Shown here: positions 13,501 through 56,000 of the stretch, in pieces
Layout: every line of letters starts with the position of its first letter
Position numbering within the stretch: position 1 is the first letter of the stretch
NCBI GenBank assembly: GCA_025642075.2
Contig: JAODUO010000068.1
Span: 340,001-404,000 of the forward strand
Reading direction: 5' to 3'
Source: Ridgeia piscesae
Taxonomy: Eukaryota; Annelida; Polychaeta; Sabellida; Siboglinidae
Length of the DNA stretch: 64,000 nucleotides
The notes under the pieces: generated by a model
What the model was told of the DNA's origin: nothing
The model's database searches: none
What the model saw: the letters and a program-made list of their open reading frames with translations, nothing else
Position numbers and translations under genes: made by a program

Positions 13501-14154
13501 ACATATTAATGGTGATGACATATTTAGAAAGAACATTCATATTTGCACAAGGTGGAGAAATTTGAGTATAATATAACATTTATAGAATGGTCCAGTGCTG
13601 GCCTTCTTGCCATTCCTTTGCCAGTCTACCCTCCCCCCCCTGACCATGCCAAATTTAACCAAATGCAAACATATTGGCTAGAGCAAAGATGTGCTGAGGT
13701 AAACATGACAACACTGACATGGGCACAAAGTTTAAACGTTACACACTGACTAGAACCACAAAGTAGGTAAACATGACAACAATGAAAATTACATAATGAA
13801 TAAAAGTGCAATTGTTACCATCACACAAATGCAATTTTCAAAAATATGCCATACGTAACTTTGTGTGTCATCTAAATGTAGTATCTAGGTACATAGAATA
13901 AAGCAATTATTTTTTATTAATTTTATTTTTATTAATATACATTTATTTTATAACAAAATTTATTCAGATGAACATGACTACTAACTTCACACATCTCACT
14001 GTTGCTTACCAAAACCTAGAAATGTCATGAATGCCATTATGTATCTTTTGGGGATCTTCTGGAACCAGGATCTGCTGCTTGACATGGGCCCATCAAATGG
14101 TTCTTGACTGAATGATTCTTTGATGGCAGTTTTCTCATCATATGCTGGCTCCAT
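1206..14154 (-). CDS. SLC17-family anion transporter (sialin/VGLUT-like), C-terminus off the window
   Basis: Major facilitator superfamily carrier of the SLC17 group, which moves organic anions (sialic acid, glutamate, phosphate) across lysosomal, vesicular or plasma membranes. Ten coding exons read on the minus strand: 14154-14010, 12844-12750, 12419-12329, 10971-10826, 8913-8826, 7686-7600, 5483-5359, 3832-3677, 2671-2538 and 1351-1206. Recognisable family blocks appear in order: [17 protein letters not shown] (TM1 with its conserved Arg), [69 protein letters not shown] and [10 protein letters not shown]. Splice phases agree at every junction except 2538/1351. The expected last 70 or so residues lie left of base 1. 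The Met at 14154 is a tentative start, because the exon is open upstream to its acceptor at 14219 and an additional N-terminal exon is possible. Substrate cannot be assigned from sequence. The gene is head-to-head with the APP gene. Confidence 0.93.
1352..2537 (-). other. SLC17 intron, no gene seen
   Basis: Unique-looking intronic sequence. The plus-strand open frame at 1480-1824 resembles no family I know and overlaps no conserved block. No further SLC17 coding block was found here, although a 1-base phase problem exists across this intron. Confidence 0.5.
2538..2671 (-). CDS. SLC17 gene exon, TM8-TM9 loop
   Basis: Reads [20 protein letters not shown] then a basic loop ending TRRFF. Acceptor ATGTTACAG, donor AG/GTGAGA. 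With this donor the exon leaves two bases over, which does not fit the entry phase of the next exon. Confidence 0.88.
2761..3195. repeat. CACAGTCTGGTCC short tandem repeat
   Basis: About 27 irregular copies of cacagtctggtcc with variable linkers (atca, cac, aaaccaaccccc), decaying at the right end. It starts about 90 bases upstream of the SLC17 exon acceptor at 2672. The 196-codon and 107-codon open frames inside it are repeat artefacts. Confidence 0.9.
3677..3832 (-). CDS. SLC17 gene exon, TM7
   Basis: Reads [20 protein letters not shown] then [20 protein letters not shown], one of the most conserved stretches of the family. Acceptor TTAATGTTTCAG, donor GTGATT; 52 codons, phase 0 both ends. 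Confidence 0.93.
3918..4151. repeat. (AT)n / AATAT microsatellite
   Basis: Runs of at dinucleotides mixed with ataat pentamers in an SLC17 intron. Confidence 0.95.
4169..4694. repeat. Duplicated 118-bp flank around a (GATAT)n array
   Basis: The segment 4169-4288 (aatgttagtttaataatttt ... attttggatga) is repeated at 4578-4694 with small changes. Between the copies lie ataat and gatat pentamers (4286-4500) and an (AT)n tract (4515-4552). Confidence 0.9.
4695..5358 (-). other. SLC17 intron, no gene seen
   Basis: AT-rich unique intron sequence between the exons at 3832 and 5359. No conserved coding block on either strand. Confidence 0.5.
5359..5483 (-). CDS. SLC17 gene exon, TM6 and cytosolic loop
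   Basis: Reads [20 protein letters not shown] then [20 protein letters not shown]. The DSP-like SESPVDH segment and the ISxxEKDYI-like segment are SLC17 landmarks. The acceptor GGTGACAG is weak in pyrimidines. The acceptor plus the first 25 or so exon bases are copied about 20 times in the adjoining array (5490-7110). Confidence 0.9.
5484..7110. repeat. 81-84 bp minisatellite copying an SLC17 acceptor and exon start
   Basis: About 20 copies. Variants are acacttc versus acacacttc and gaacgtacc versus gacatgtacc. On the minus strand every unit carries GGTGACAG/GGGCTGTGGCC, identical to the acceptor and first bases of the exon starting at 5483. It also carries TTCTCCTACAG/GTGTGT, so each unit has the form acceptor, about 35 nt, donor-like site. 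Open frames of 113-181 codons here are artefacts. Confidence 0.97.
7600..7686 (-). CDS. SLC17 gene exon, TM5-TM6
   Basis: Reads [20 protein letters not shown] then WPWIFYIFG. Donor GTAAGT, exit phase 1. A (ACGG)n array begins about 60 bases upstream of its acceptor. Confidence 0.93.
7747..7998. repeat. (ACGG)n tetranucleotide array
   Basis: Nearly pure gacg/gacggacgg tetramers with an irregular centre (7808-7880), trailing into gaacgaacgacaaacaaac. Gives a spurious SVRPSVRP frame on the minus strand. Confidence 0.97.
8441..8705 (+). mobile_element. tRNA-type SINE
   Basis: The head has an A-box-like tagtgtagtggatagac (8449-8465) and a B-box-like ggtttgaatga about 32 bases on. The tail holds the widely shared module aaagcgctttgagc ... 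gcactatataag. The same tail module occurs in reverse orientation at 23104-23168, so this is a dispersed family. Interpretation as a SINE rests on the box layout. Confidence 0.65.
8826..8913 (-). CDS. SLC17 gene exon, TM4-TM5 loop
   Basis: Reads [20 protein letters not shown], with the His that family members need for transport. Acceptor TTTCTGCCAG, donor GTGAGAG. Phase 0 in, phase 1 out. Confidence 0.93.
9606..10699. mobile_element. Possible TIR element, about 1.1 kb
   Basis: Begins CTAGCGCTGTCGATCGCC and ends in the inverse AGCGCTAG. Sub-terminal gccaaattgcc / gccaaattggc motifs also appear at both ends. No target duplication is clear and no transposase frame is seen. Confidence 0.4.
10826..10971 (-). 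CDS. SLC17 gene exon, TM3-TM4
   Basis: Reads [20 protein letters not shown] ... [12 protein letters not shown], matching the loop-TM3-TM4 block of the family. Donor GTGAGG. Confidence 0.93.
11531..11559. other. Perfect 13-bp hairpin
   Basis: Arms TGTGTCTGTGACA and TGTCACAGACACA are perfect inverse complements around a 3-base loop, in an SLC17 intron. Function unknown. Confidence 0.6.
12329..12419 (-). CDS. SLC17 gene exon, TM2 region
   Basis: Reads [20 protein letters not shown] followed by LTQLPG, the conserved TM2 block. Phase 0 in, phase 1 out; the Gly codon is completed by the next exon. Confidence 0.93.
12750..12844 (-). CDS. SLC17 gene exon, TM1 and first luminal loop
   Basis: Reads [18 protein letters not shown], the family TM1 signature, then a short loop with an N-glycosylation sequon (NHT). 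Acceptor TTCTTTGTTCCAG, donor GTAAGTAG. The acceptor and first 30 or so exon bases recur in the tandem repeat that follows at 12811-13085. Confidence 0.93.
12811..13085. repeat. 64-bp minisatellite copying an SLC17 acceptor and exon start
   Basis: Three to four copies, the first overlapping the exon itself. The minus strand of each unit reads CTTCTTTGTTCCAG/CCAAT, the same acceptor and exon start as the real exon at 12844, followed by a diverged version of the next exon bases. Confidence 0.92.
13660..13795. repeat. Decayed copies related to the 64-bp array
   Basis: Two to three degenerate units containing ttggctagagcaaag and ctgaggtaaacatgacaac resemble the units at 12811-13085. They may be older copies from the same event. 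Confidence 0.5.
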
Positions 14155-14218
14155 GGCTGATGATCTTGTGACAGTGATTTCAGGTGAGTCGTCAATGACA
14201 CAGATACTAGTCTTGTAC
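14010..14218 (-). CDS. SLC17 gene, first visible exon (N-terminal cytosolic segment, start of TM1)
   Basis: Acceptor TTTTCTGTCTAG before 14218 and donor GTAAGC after 14010. It reads an acidic, Ser/Thr-rich N-tail, then [15 protein letters not shown], which matches the residues just before TM1 in SLC17 proteins. The first Met in the exon is at 14154. The stretch upstream of it (YKTSICVIDDSPEI) stays open and may be coding or 5' UTR. Ends in phase 1, fitting the next exon, which completes an Ala codon. Confidence 0.85.
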
Positions 14219-15583
14219 CTAGACAGAAAAAGTATATTTGTGAGTGTCATTCGCTTGGTGGATTCCTAATGTTTGTCTGCTGTATATGCTAATTAATGGT
14301 CACATACTATAGTGTGGGTTCCCCCCCATAGAGGCCATGAAGTGTATGTCCCCTTGATCGAGAGGCATGTTGACTCATAGTATCTCTCCTGCAGATACCG
14401 GGTCAAATACATTGAAATGTATTTAAATACAAATATTTTTAATTCCTAAACGTCAACTACAAATATGTTTCAACAAGTATTTAAATATTTTCAAATACAA
14501 ATGCATGGTGATCTATTTACAAGTGCTACAAACAAATAAACACATTTATTGTTGTACTATATATGCAAGGGAATCGGCTAATTTAAAACACTTCATTATA
14601 TAATGCACCTGCCTTCAGCATTTGCTTTGGTCACCCTACCACCTTAAAATTGTCATAATTTTACACAGGGAAAACACTGTCACTGATCTGAACCTGGACT
14701 CCAATATATAGTGCTATACTAATTAAGTCTAAGTATATTATAGCCTATACCATCATATCTCAGAGGACACAGGGATACAGCATATAATATACGAATATAA
14801 TATATTTGGGCATTGGCGCGATACCCAACTGTTTTTTGCCGATCGATACACATGTTACATACACACATATAAGTGATACAGTGCCTAGGCTAGCCTGTGG
14901 CTATGTCTATGCGGTATGCCTGCCTATGCCTAGGCCCTAGACTCTAGTCTAATAGTAACAACAATTGCTGCGCCTGCGCCGACAGATGCATACCAATAAC
15001 AACAATAACAACTTACCAACGTAAATATTTAAGCTATTATCTACACATATGTCCAACTTTGCTCGAAACGGTCAATGCCAACGGGTGCATTCAATTGTCT
15101 GTTGCCGTTGGTGGTCAGCTTGTTTTTAATAAATGCTAAATCCTGTCCAACAGATGGCGTGAACATCGTCATAACTAATCGCTTAGAGTGCTGCCTGCCA
15201 TTCACCGCTATTGAGTAGTGCTCGTTGCGGTCCCAAGAGTAGCCGTGAAACGTCCTTCTATTGGTCGCATCGGTAACACGATGTTTCGTAAATATAAATT
15301 CTATGCAATTTCCAAAATATATTCTATATTATGAAACACTAAGACTAACGTTGACATCAAGCAAATGGAATGTATCTGAATTAGCACCATTAAAGCGCCC
15401 ACAGAACAGTCTTCTGAGTAGAAACGAGAAATGAAACAAACCAATCAAAACTGGCGTTACAAATCCGGAAGAGGTTGACGTCAGGAGGCATTTTAATGAG
15501 AAGCAGGGTAAAGACTCATTCCTCGCGACGGAGGTGGATTTTTAGTGCTATCAAGCGTTTATTTCCCGATAGAACGGATTAAA
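14219..15583. promoter_or_regulatory. Divergent 5' region shared by the SLC17 and APP genes
   Basis: About 1.4 kb between the first visible SLC17 exon and the APP start codon. Holds GC-rich patches (tgctgcgcctgcgccgac at 14966) and a CCAAT motif near 15442 (accaatcaaaac), 140 bases before the APP ATG. The stretch 14630-14690 resembles the right end of the MITE at 19510-19810. Promoter role is inferred from position only. Confidence 0.5.
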
Positions 15584-48296
<32,713 letters not shown>

Positions 48297-48855
48297 TGCT
48301 GCCGCCATGTGACAGTGAGCAGAAGATCTAGTTTCGCCCTCGTTGTCTATCATGGTCGATTCTTGAGCTTTTTTAGTTGTTGGCAGCGTAAACATGCACG
48401 TGGACCGCCGTCCACAGTGTGTGGTTGCCTTCATGCAAAACACATTAATTGCCTCTCTCCAGCGTATTCATAACGGCGTAGTCTGCAAGCAACATTATCG
48501 TTATCAACAGTGTCGTTATGGTAGTAATTAAGAGAAATCATGTCGAGATTAACACTACGGAGATGGGTGGCAGAAGCAGACATTAGTGTAGAACATTGTT
48601 TATTCGATTCTTGTCAGCACATGTAGGACATTTTGAGTTAGCTGAATACCGACTACTTTCCGCTGGCTTTTGGCACTCTCCCCCTAGGGGTCGCTATTTA
48701 TGTTCATATTTACGTGTCGAACTGCTAACGTGTCCAAGATGTTGTTCTAGTAATCTGTGTGTTGTTGATATCAGCACATGTATAGCAACAATAAGATCAT
48801 GATTGATATCAGTGGCTACATTTAGCACTCATTTGGGATACACACACACACACAC

Positions 48856-48898
<43 letters not shown>

Positions 48899-50225
48899 CT
48901 AGTATAAGGTGAACCTGATCATTCTCAAACATGTGCTTTCCCACTTCAAATTTGCATATTAAGACATGCGCGGCCATGTGGTTAACTGGACAGCATGTAT
49001 AAAAACACAAGGCATTTGATCTGGGAAACATGTAATTTTACTGGAAACTCTTGTAGCTTTTTCACAAAACACCCAACGTAGGCATTTAAACAGTTACGCT
49101 GTCTAATTAATGTATAAATCTGTAAGTTTGAAACTATGTGTATGCATACAGACCTGTACCGGTGATGTGTCAACTAATGAATAAGACATCTGAGGCCGTG
49201 AATGCCATTTGCATGGACGTGTATTTGATGGAAACCACATTCCCCGACAGTTGTTCGTATGAAATGTGTTGCTGGTTGTCCGGTATTGGAAAAAGAAAGG
49301 TATACGTTGTCACATCACTGGTACGTCTTGCTTTGTGGCAGAAGAGTCTATGTCTGAGTATGTGCTTTTTATCATTAGAGTAATATATTATAGAGCTTAC
49401 TGGCAAATTGGCTTGTGTGTGTATGTCCTGTGCGGACTGCATAAATCTGCTGATAAGACAACTGGAGAGTGCGTAATTTGCTAATCATTGGGCTTATAAA
49501 ATAACAAATCAAACTTGAATGTTGTCACTTAACTGTAGTGTTGAGATGTGTAAATATATGTTTTGGCATATCACTTGTGCACTATTGCAGTCGTCACCAA
49601 TATTGAGTAGCTTAGAAAGATGAACCAGCCAAGGAGTTGGGAGCCTTGTCACTGTCAGTGTACTTCGTCAGCTCAATTTGGGAAGTTCTTATTAATCTGG
49701 AGTTTTGTAAAAATGCGCTGTACCTTCATCTGTACAACGTGTGTTCTTCCAAAAGCTTTTACAATCGACTGTTCCTCTTATGGCAAGTAATAAAATTTCA
49801 TCGAGACGTGTAGATGGACCATGCTTCAGTGTTTAGGTTGAGACATGAAGAAGACCACTGTGATTGATATTCTGTGTCGCTTAACATGGGGCACACAACC
49901 AGTCATTTTTGCCAAGATTTCACTGCTGACGCATGTAGGTTTAGGTGTTGCCATTAGTGTTGGTTGTGTGCATGCAGGTAGCTTTGAGTACTGGAGCGGA
50001 AACTGTCAAACTATGCACGTTCCATGTGTATGACGGTGGAGCCAAGTTATGCTGTGCTTGTAACATTCTCCGAGATGATTCCACCAGGTACAGAGGTTGG
50101 GTTGAATGGATGGGCAACCAGAACACACCCAACTGTTTGTGTGACAATGTGATGGGTTTCATTATGAAAACAACTGTGGCTACCAACTCCTGTTTTGTAT
50201 CAACACTTCATTTTAATAAATGATT
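48297..50225 (+). other. Probable APP 3' UTR
   Basis: AATAAA-type signals occur at 49787 (agtaataaaattt) and 50215 (attttaataaatg). A (CA)n/(TA)n microsatellite lies at 48840-48896. The 60-90 codon frames here resemble nothing known. End point unproven. Confidence 0.5.
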
Positions 50226-52912
50226 CCCTCCCCGTATGTTGTTCAAATTGTTGATGTTTTCAAAGGTACGCTTGTTTTTATCATGAAATCATGCTAAACC
50301 ATGTTAAAAACTTGTAGCTTGTATATGTTACAAGCCCCGCGGGTCTTCTAGGGTATCCCAATGCTATTGTTACTTCAGTTTTGTCTTGCAAAACGTGCAG
50401 ATTGCAAAACAACCAGATTATTGAAGAGCAGACAAATAAGACATGACAGTAGTTGTAATAACACTGTATCAAGTAATTAAGAAAAATTCACAAATCATAC
50501 GACATGTCATCTACGGCAACAACAAAAGTTGCAACCTGGCAACGTGTGATGTGTGTGTGTGCACATGTGTGATGTGTGTGTGCACATGTGTGGTGTGTGT
50601 GTGTGTGATGTGTGTGTGTGCACATGTGTGATTTGTATGTGTGCACGTGTGTGCATGATGCGTGTGCATGATTTTGTTATTGTTGTTTTCAAACAGCTGA
50701 GAATGTAGTTATTTTAGGTGTTCAAATACATACAATTGTCACCATGAATCAGTGAAAATATAAACAGATCACTATCGCTAATTTTAAGCAACAAATCTAC
50801 CATGCGATTGATTGAGACATTAAAATCAAACGTTTTCTTAAAGGTAATTAACCATCACTTCTTCAAACCCTGTTGTCTAAGATATTAACATTGATTTTTT
50901 ATAAATAAATTCAATTTATCTAAATGAAAAATAACAAATACACTGTACAAGGCAACATCTAAATTTACATTACCTACAAAAGGAAATCTACCATTCAGTA
51001 AGATTAAAACCAACTACAGCAAGGAATGTCTTGGAACACAAATATAATACTATTTAAGCTCATAAAGATTGTACCTAGACTGGGCCACAGACTAATGAGG
51101 CCATTTGCTTCGCTCAACTGTCTCTGATATTCTCATTTTCGATCATGAGAAGGTGAGCTGTGAGAGATGGGACAGCAAGACAGAAGAATCAATATTTTGT
51201 GAGCGGCAACGATGTCTGTTGCCACAGAAACCAGTCAACCTAACTATTAAGCAGAGGAGGAAGGAAAGTCATTTCCTGTGACTGGCTTGTCAAGGGTTTA
51301 TAACGATATAAGATAGTCGTAATTTCCAAGGCAATATCCTCTAAGGCAGGGTCTTTATTTATGGGTCACAACCCTACTGTTAAAATTATGTTTTAGTCCA
51401 TGGTATGGCAGTAATGAATAACTAATATGGCATCTAGTCAAAAAGTACAAACTTCTAATTGTTGTATTCATAACATATATATAACTATTTTCAAATGAAA
51501 TTGTTGAGGTTCTGAGGAGGTAAACATGTAGCTTCTCCATACCTCCAGCCTAGGGACGTGAACTCCTGTACGCTGTTAGGCATTAGGTGCTTCGTGTTCT
51601 ATTGTCATACGCAGTGTAGTGACTGGCTTATGTCAGCCACTTATTGTGGTCATATGATGACTTCTTCCAACTTATCTCTGTCCTTGTGGCACTGACCAGT
51701 GTCCTCTTGATGGTGTCTCGTGTCATGGTCAAGTTTGACTACTGACCAGTGTCCCTCTTGATGGTGTCTCGTGTCATGGTCAAGTTTGACTACTGACCAG
51801 TGTCCCTCTTGATGGTGTCTCGTGTCATGGTCAAGTTTTACTACTGACCAGGTCCCTCTTGATGGTGTCTCGTGTCATTGTCAAGTTTGACTGACATCTT
51901 TGCTGACGATGCTCAGCATTTCATAGAGAACTTGTCATATGCAATTAATTATTAATTTGTTTCAATCAACCAATCAATAATAGTCATTTCCTTTGGAAAC
52001 GGAAGGAAACGGAAGGACGTAGGTGCTAGGATTCTAAGATGATAATAGTTTACATTGCGGCTCTGTGAATCAAGTCAGTCACACACTTTGAGTTCACAGA
52101 GCAGCATAGAGTGCATTACAAAAATTTCCCACGTATATTTATTTGGCTATTTTACAATAAAAATAATCAGATCGCCTCCAGTTTAAAATACACTTTGTCA
52201 ACAGTTTATAAGAAACAAAGTTTGGTGATTTTATTGTGCAAAATCAAGTCACAATGTATAAACTAGTTTACTCTAACACTGATAACTCAAGCGTGTTTGA
52301 ATGATTACTGAGTACATAAGTTGACTGTGCTCCATTTATAGTGTAAGCCTCGCTATTAACAGCGGTCAACAATGTTCACCGACAGAAGAGAACATGAATT
52401 GGAGGTGGAAAGTCATGGCATTTAGCCACATTAACTGCATATTAAAAAAGTAACGACTTAAGAATAGATCTACACTGTTACTTGTGATGTGATAAGATGA
52501 CGTTATCATAAATGCATTGAGACTTTATAACTTGCGGGCAACACTCGTCTATTCCTGAGTACAACGTAGTCACAACTCAGTCAACATCTCATCATATCAT
52601 ACTACACTACTCCATCAAGTAAGACAACTATATTTATTCAATCAGTAGCTATAACCACAGGAAATAACTGAAGCATAAACTTTGATCTGCAGGATTAGTA
52701 TAAATAAATTGTTGTCCACAGTGACATTGACCTATGACCTAATTAAATGTACCCGGTTTTGAGCCCTTGAAGGCCCTAGAGTACCTTTAGAACAATCCAA
52801 TCAAATATAAATTTCTCATGCAATATATGTATGTGACAAATTAGAAAAATAGACCAAAAAAGGTACTTAAGCTAAGTAATTAAGCAGGGTATATACGAGC
52901 CACAGACATTGC
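50226..52912. other. Convergent intergenic region between the APP and CHD1L-like genes
   Basis: No gene seen. A (TG)n-rich tract lies at 50548-50662 and a 51-bp repeat at 51690-51893. On the minus strand an AATAAA at about 52631-52636 is a plausible poly(A) signal for the CHD1L-like gene, 280 bases after its stop. Confidence 0.5.
51690..51893. repeat. 51-bp minisatellite
   Basis: Four copies of a unit with tgaccagtgtccctcttgat and ggtgtctcgtgtcatggtca; one copy lacks two bases. Confidence 0.93.
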
Positions 52913-53092
52913 TTATGTGCCAGTTGCAATGCGATAGTTTTCAGTGTCCAGTAACCTGCCCCTGGTCAGACAGTCCTCCAGCCACTGCACAGTGACCAGT
53001 GTGAGCTGACCGCTCTTACAACTACCTCCCTCTGTTGTGGCATCATTGCTGTTACAGCCACCTCCCTCCGCAGCCTTTGATGTCTGGAGATT
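52913..53092 (-). CDS. CHD1L: CHD1L-like last coding exon, end of BRCT
   Basis: Reads [12 protein letters not shown], a Gly/Ser/Asn-rich loop, then [26 protein letters not shown] and a stop. The V..xW(L)xDC motif is the BRCT helix 3 signature. Acceptor CTTTGTTGCAG. Confidence 0.9.
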   Translation of the reverse strand, partial: NLQTSKAAEGGGCNSNDATTEGGSCKSGQLTLVTVQWLEDCLTRGRLLDTENYRIATGT

Positions 53093-56000
53093 CTGCAACA
53101 AAGTTTGTTTGCTATCAATGACTGGCAGTTGTTTTTCTTAGGACACTGACTGGAATTAGTGGGACTTTACAGACGATAGCACAGAGAGACCTCACTTGGT
53201 AGAATTAACTAATGGCTTAGTTTTCCTTCCAAAAGCGTGACCAAACCCAGCAAATAACGACCCGTGATTTCACATGTTCTGTAAGTGAATTCACGCGTTC
53301 AACTGGCTCAATTCACGTGTTTCCGTATGCGAATTCACCGGATTCTGTGAACAAATTCGGTGTGTCGACACGCGTTTACAGTGAAATCACGAGTTTTTCA
53401 CGTGACGATATGTACCAGTGAAACCGTACCAGTTCAGTACGACTCATGTCAAATTCGTTCAAAACTCGTGGCAACAGGCAGAACATGTGTATTCACATGA
53501 ATACACATGAAAACATGTACCAATTATGAACCAGTATGACATGTGCCAACTGGTTCAGAACTGGTTCCTTGTTTGCTGGGAAGTTGCCCAATATCAAAAT
53601 GGGGATAATACATAAACGAGATTTATTTCAGACACTGATAAAAGGATATGGAACAAAATATTGACACCTGGCTGAAAGCACAACCTGAAGGGAGAGAGTA
53701 CCTACCTGTAGGGTCTCGTCATCAGCACACCCAGTCACAACAATTGTGTTGCTCTCAATCCGTCCATGTATATCTCCATTGTAAGTGACCATTATTAAGG
53801 ACGTCTACACACACTGAATCAACTGTGTTTGTTGCTTACAACACGCCTCACTGTAAGTGTGTCATGATACATTCCATGATAAAATGAAACAATTTAACAC
53901 AGCAATTAGTAGTAATGTTCTACATAACAAGCATGATATAATTTATTTATCTTTAATTACTTATTTATATTAGCTTACTTATTTATATTAGCTTATTTAT
54001 TTTATCTTACCATATGTATTTAATTAATCTATATTTTAGATTTAGTCAACATGTCATATTAATGTGCACTTATTTATCCTAGCTTATTTACTGATTTATC
54101 TTAGCTTATTTATTTTATCTTACCTTATGTATTTAATTAATCTATATTTTAGATTTAGTCAACACGTCATATTAATGTGTACTTATTTATCCTAGCTTAT
54201 TTACTTATTTATCTTAGCTTATTTATTTTATCTTACCTTATGTATTTAATTAATCTATATTTTAGATTTAGTCAACACGTCATATTAATGTGTACTTATT
54301 TATCCTAGCTTATTTACTTATTTATCTTAGCTTATTTATTTTATCTTACCTTATGTATTTAATTAATCTATATTTTAGATTTAGTCAACACGTCATATTA
54401 ATGTGTACTTATTTATCCTAGCTTATTTACTTATTTATCTTAGCTTATTTATTTTATCTTACCTTATGTATTTAATTAATCTATATTTTAGATTTAGTCA
54501 ACATGTCATATTAATGTGTACTTATTTATCCTAGCTTATTTATCTTAGCTTATTTATTTTATCTTACCTTATGTATTTAACTAATTTGTATTTTAGATAC
54601 ATACTAATGTGAGTGTGAGTGGTATTTAGTTACTTAAAAAGTGCTATATTAAGAAACGGAATTATTATGTTTAGAAATAAAACTCTGAAGAAACAAGTGT
54701 GCATGATCCATGACGTTTTAATGACTTTCTGTTATCAGGTGATATTATGTATGGATAGAGATGTTCCCAAACAGTGTGTTTGGGTTGCTGGGGAAGACAG
54801 GCTGGCTATGTGGGCGTGGCTCGCTACATGGACCTCAGTGGTGTTGTGCTGGAGACTATACCAGGTCAATACAATGATGCTTAGTTGCCAAAGGCAATTA
54901 CATAGATTAAGCCTGCTTTAGATAATGTTATACAGTCACAATTTATTCATTTACACCGGCACTGTTTAATTAGTTCTGTTAGTTTCTGCACAGTTGGCAC
55001 GGGAACCTTAATGTCACAAGGGATTATGAAACACCGGTGTCGCGCTTACATTTTTCCGGTCGTTATAAACCTTCCGATTGACGTTTCTGCGCATGCGCAA
55101 TAAATGTAAAATATAATTAATATGCAGCGAAACCACAAAGCCTTTTGGGTGTAAATTCCACCGGCTGTTCGTTAACTCTCCTGTGATGACTACTGTGAAG
55201 AGTTGCTTAAAATGTCGTTCAATACATTAAAATATTACGTGTGCTTAAATCACTGTCACAGATTATGGCACACTAGAGTCACATGTTTTGCGCTTGTTAT
55301 CAATACATACCTCAAAACTTGTTTGCCTCGTGTTCATTTTCGACAAATAACTTTGCCAAGAGGATATATACACCCTAACGAAGAGCCCATGATACTTATA
55401 CCATAATTGCTTTGTCGTTTCGCTGCACATTAATGATTTTACATTTATTGCGCATGCGCAGAAACGTCAATCGGAACATTAATAACGCCGGAAAAATGTA
55501 AGCGCGACACCGGCATGGATCTTTTTGCCCTTAAGTGTCAACACACTACTGCCTGCAAATGTGTACATTGCACAGCGACATTATCTTGGGGTAACTGTTC
55601 GTTTTGGGGAGTAAAACTGACTTGTGATTCTAGCTCATCCATCACAAACCATGATTGCTAGTGTTCAAACACGTCACTGATTTAATATACAGTTTACATG
55701 CACAGTCAGTTTAATAAAACGGAGTGGCTATACATCCGGATGTGGACAAATAGTGTAGGTCAGTACTCCAGCTATTTGTCCAGATACAGTTCTCGCGGGA
55801 GTTCAATTCAAATTTGCACAAGCGGCACAATTGAGATGGATGAACTGGCGTTTAGATGTGAGTTCGTGGATTTTAATAGTCTATCAGCAGCTGTTTCGCA
55901 ATTTGAAAATAGTAACTTTGTACAGTTTTATAAAAGAGATACACCTGTAGTAGGACAGTCGAGAAAGATGCAATTTTTCTGAAATTATAGAAAGAGCTGA

